Both the position numbers and the translations under genes were made by a program. 64,000 bases of DNA, taken from contig NZ_KB217478.1 in the NCBI RefSeq assembly GCF_000331305.1, forward strand, positions 8,401,481 through 8,465,480, read 5' to 3'. Source of the stretch: Calothrix sp. PCC 7103. Lineage in GTDB: Bacteria > Cyanobacteriota > Cyanobacteriia > Cyanobacteriales > Nostocaceae. Below, piece after piece: positions 63,022-64,000 of the stretch (its first letter is position 1; every line of letters starts with the position of its first letter). The notes beneath the pieces were generated by a model. The model worked only from the letters and a program-made list of their open reading frames with translations, ran no database searches and was not told the DNA's origin.

Positions 63022-63324
63022 ATATTCGATAAATTTGAGTAAATTGTGAGGAAACCCGTTGCATAGGCGCCCACCTGTGCGGTCATTGGTATAAAAATAT
63101 CGCTAATATCATGTCCGGGAGCGTAACCATAATAAAATCATTGTAGAGACGCGATTAATCGCGTCTCTACGTGACGTGGTAATTATGGGTAATCAACCGG
63201 ACATGATATAACTACATAAATTCATCCTGTATAATAGCGCTTTTTTTGCGTTCACTGAGTGTCTCCGGAGGATAATAATACGTAATTTTTTTTTAAATTA
63301 AGTTATCAAATTTACTTTAAATAA
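63022..63324. other. Intergenic region with a GTAGAGACGCGA hairpin
   Basis: It holds the 28-base hairpin at 63143-63170, flanked by ATCATGTCCGG at 63108 and its complement CCGGACATGAT at 63198, which form an outer inverted pair around it. The hairpin has therefore landed inside, or is part of, a larger inverted structure of about 100 bases. Downstream it is AT-rich, leading into a transporter remnant. Confidence 0.55.
63143..63170. repeat. GTAGAGACGCGA/TCGCGTCTCTAC hairpin copy
   Basis: Identical to the copy at 47911-47938. Confidence 0.85.
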
Positions 63325-63519
63325 GTTGGCGCCTCGGTAGTCAGTATAGCTAACTTTGTTTTACCTTGGGCAATGGCATTTGCTGCGGGCGCCATGTTAT
63401 TTGTAATTAGCGACGAAATTATACCAGAGTCCCATCGTAAAGGTTTGGAGAAAGAGGGAACGATTGGTGTAATAGTAGGTTTTGTAGTAATGATGTTTTT
63501 AGATATTGCGCTTGGATAA
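63325..63519 (+). pseudogene. C-terminal remnant of a ZIP/ZupT-family metal transporter
   Basis: 64 open codons without a start codon, beginning right after a TAA: VGASVVSIANFVLPWAMAFAAGAMLFVISDEIIPESHRKG, then GFVVMMFLDIALG. AFAAGAMLFVISDEIIPESH is the conserved helix with the His/Glu metal ligands of ZIP transporters, and the end is the last transmembrane helix. The N-terminal ~190 residues are absent, so this is a decayed copy. It was too short for ordinary gene calling. Confidence 0.65.
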
Positions 63520-63524
63520 TGGAA

Positions 63525-63938
63525 TTAACTAGATATATGAACAACTAATTCTCTAACGTGATTATGCTGACGGTGTTCCCAAATATAAATTCCTTGCCAT
63601 GTCCCTAATACTAGTTGTCCTCGATTAATGGGGATATGTTCTGAAGTATGAGTGATAGCAGTACGAATATGTGCTGGCATATCGTCGGGTCCTTCAGCAT
63701 CATGGATATATTTTGCTGATTCGGGTACTAACTTCGCCATAAAGTTTGCTAAATCTTTTAATACATCGGGGTCAGCATTTTCTTGGATTATTAAGCTTGC
63801 TGAAGTGTGGCGTAAGAATAGGGTGCAAAGTCCTGTATCTACTTTTGATTCGGCTACTATCTCGGCAATATTTGATGTAATATTACGTAGTGATTTTGCA
63901 TTGGTAGAAATTCTAAGTAACTTTTGATAGTGAGACAT
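63525..63938 (-). CDS. YjbQ/UPF0047 family protein (secondary thiamine-phosphate synthase-type)
   Basis: 137 residues. VDTGLCTLFLRHTSASLIIQENADPDVLKDL, then DDMPAHIRTAITHTSEHIPI, and ending GTWQGIYIWEHRQHNHVRELVVH, are the conserved blocks. His and Asp/Glu residues of the presumed metal site are present. Members are trimeric; some have weak thiamine-phosphate synthase activity, but the physiological role is unsettled. Full length. It lies convergent with the ZIP remnant. Confidence 0.9.
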   Translation of the reverse strand: MSHYQKLLRISTNAKSLRNITSNIAEIVAESKVDTGLCTLFLRHTSASLIIQENADPDVLKDLANFMAKLVPESAKYIHDAEGPDDMPAHIRTAITHTSEHIPINRGQLVLGTWQGIYIWEHRQHNHVRELVVHISS

Positions 63939-63979
63939 TGCTTAAGAGTGGATAATCTTTTATATATTATAATATTTCA

Positions 63980-64000
63980 TGTGTTGGGACGGGCAAGGAT
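63980..64000. repeat. Partial GGGACGGGCAAGGAT dispersed repeat at the window edge
   Basis: GTGTTGGGACGGGCAAGGAT starts the same GGGCAAGGATGCCC family seen at 47720. The other arm lies beyond the window. Confidence 0.5.

Noticed and set aside
1..64000. CRISPR array, tRNA, rRNA or canonical HIP1 repeats
   Set aside because: No regularly spaced direct repeats, no recognisable tRNA/rRNA sequence and no GCGATCGC were found by reading; a covariance-model or exact-count search was not possible.

Overview
The window looks like the chromosome of a filamentous, multicellular cyanobacterium (Nostocales-like, possibly Rivularia/Calothrix-type). The evidence is low GC (roughly 37% by eye), an SLH-OprB porin, a hopanoid methylase and side-chain cluster, DUF4058 and pentapeptide proteins, and many dispersed cyanobacterial intergenic hairpins. 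All product calls come from reading the sequence and recalling families; no search was run. No rRNA, tRNA or CRISPR array was found.

Region 1 (1-9.2 kb) is the most interesting. On the minus strand, in transcription order, it holds a DUF4351/PD-(D/E)XK protein, an EAD1-TIR protein, an EAD1-VMAP protein, a MoxR-type AAA+ ATPase, a vWA-like/FGE-sulfatase protein and, cut by the left edge, an Avd-like protein. This is a vWA-MoxR-VMAP type conflict (immunity) locus. Its FGE (C-type-lectin fold) tail carries the codon signature of a diversity-generating retroelement (DGR) variable region, so it reads as an immune-like sensor diversified by a DGR whose reverse transcriptase should lie just left of the window. 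The locus is damaged or in flux: an in-frame TAA splits the FGE domain, the MoxR N-terminus is frameshifted, and a MazF-type toxin-antitoxin pair sits between MoxR and VMAP, flanked by 16-bp direct repeats.

Region 2 (9.5-18.0 kb) is a plus-strand phospho-signalling cluster: a coiled-coil protein, a PknG-like zinc-ribbon kinase with TPRs, a zinc-ribbon PP2C phosphatase, a vWA protein, a zinc-ribbon FHA protein and a membrane protein. It resembles TerY-P triads. Region 3 (18.1-24.5 kb) has a cyclic-peptide-type ABC exporter divergent from a hopanoid set: HpnP-like C-2 methylase, HpnI glycosyltransferase and HpnJ radical SAM. Region 4 (24.6-33.0 kb) has housekeeping and envelope genes (threonine synthase, a large anchored protein, a methyltransferase, a porin). 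Region 5 (33.2-37.8 kb) is a glycosyltransferase group.

Region 6 (38.3-48.9 kb) is accessory. A tight three-gene operon encodes a winged-helix protein, an AAA+ ATPase and an RNase D-like/Cas4-like nuclease fusion; this is an unrecognised candidate defence or DNA-processing system. Facing it is a ParB-like protein with a ParA fused to an HsdR-N-type nuclease domain. Then comes an intact-ended 2,117-bp insertion sequence (24-bp inverted repeats, 9-bp target duplication) with a broken transposase, and a solo ParA.

Region 7 (49-64 kb) contains DUF4058, RDD and SpoIIM membrane genes and, further on, the DUF4129-DUF4350-MoxR-DUF58 set usually found near them. An interval with a methyltransferase, a dapF remnant, a zinc-finger-less TnpB relative with a divergent ribbon-helix-helix gene, and a TPR lipoprotein separates the two. 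The end holds a ZIP-transporter remnant and a YjbQ-family gene.

Genome-scale signals: the palindrome GGCGCC occurs about 100 times (2-3 expected), HIP1 (GCGATCGC) was not seen, and GATC is strikingly rare (about 8 seen, about 200 expected).
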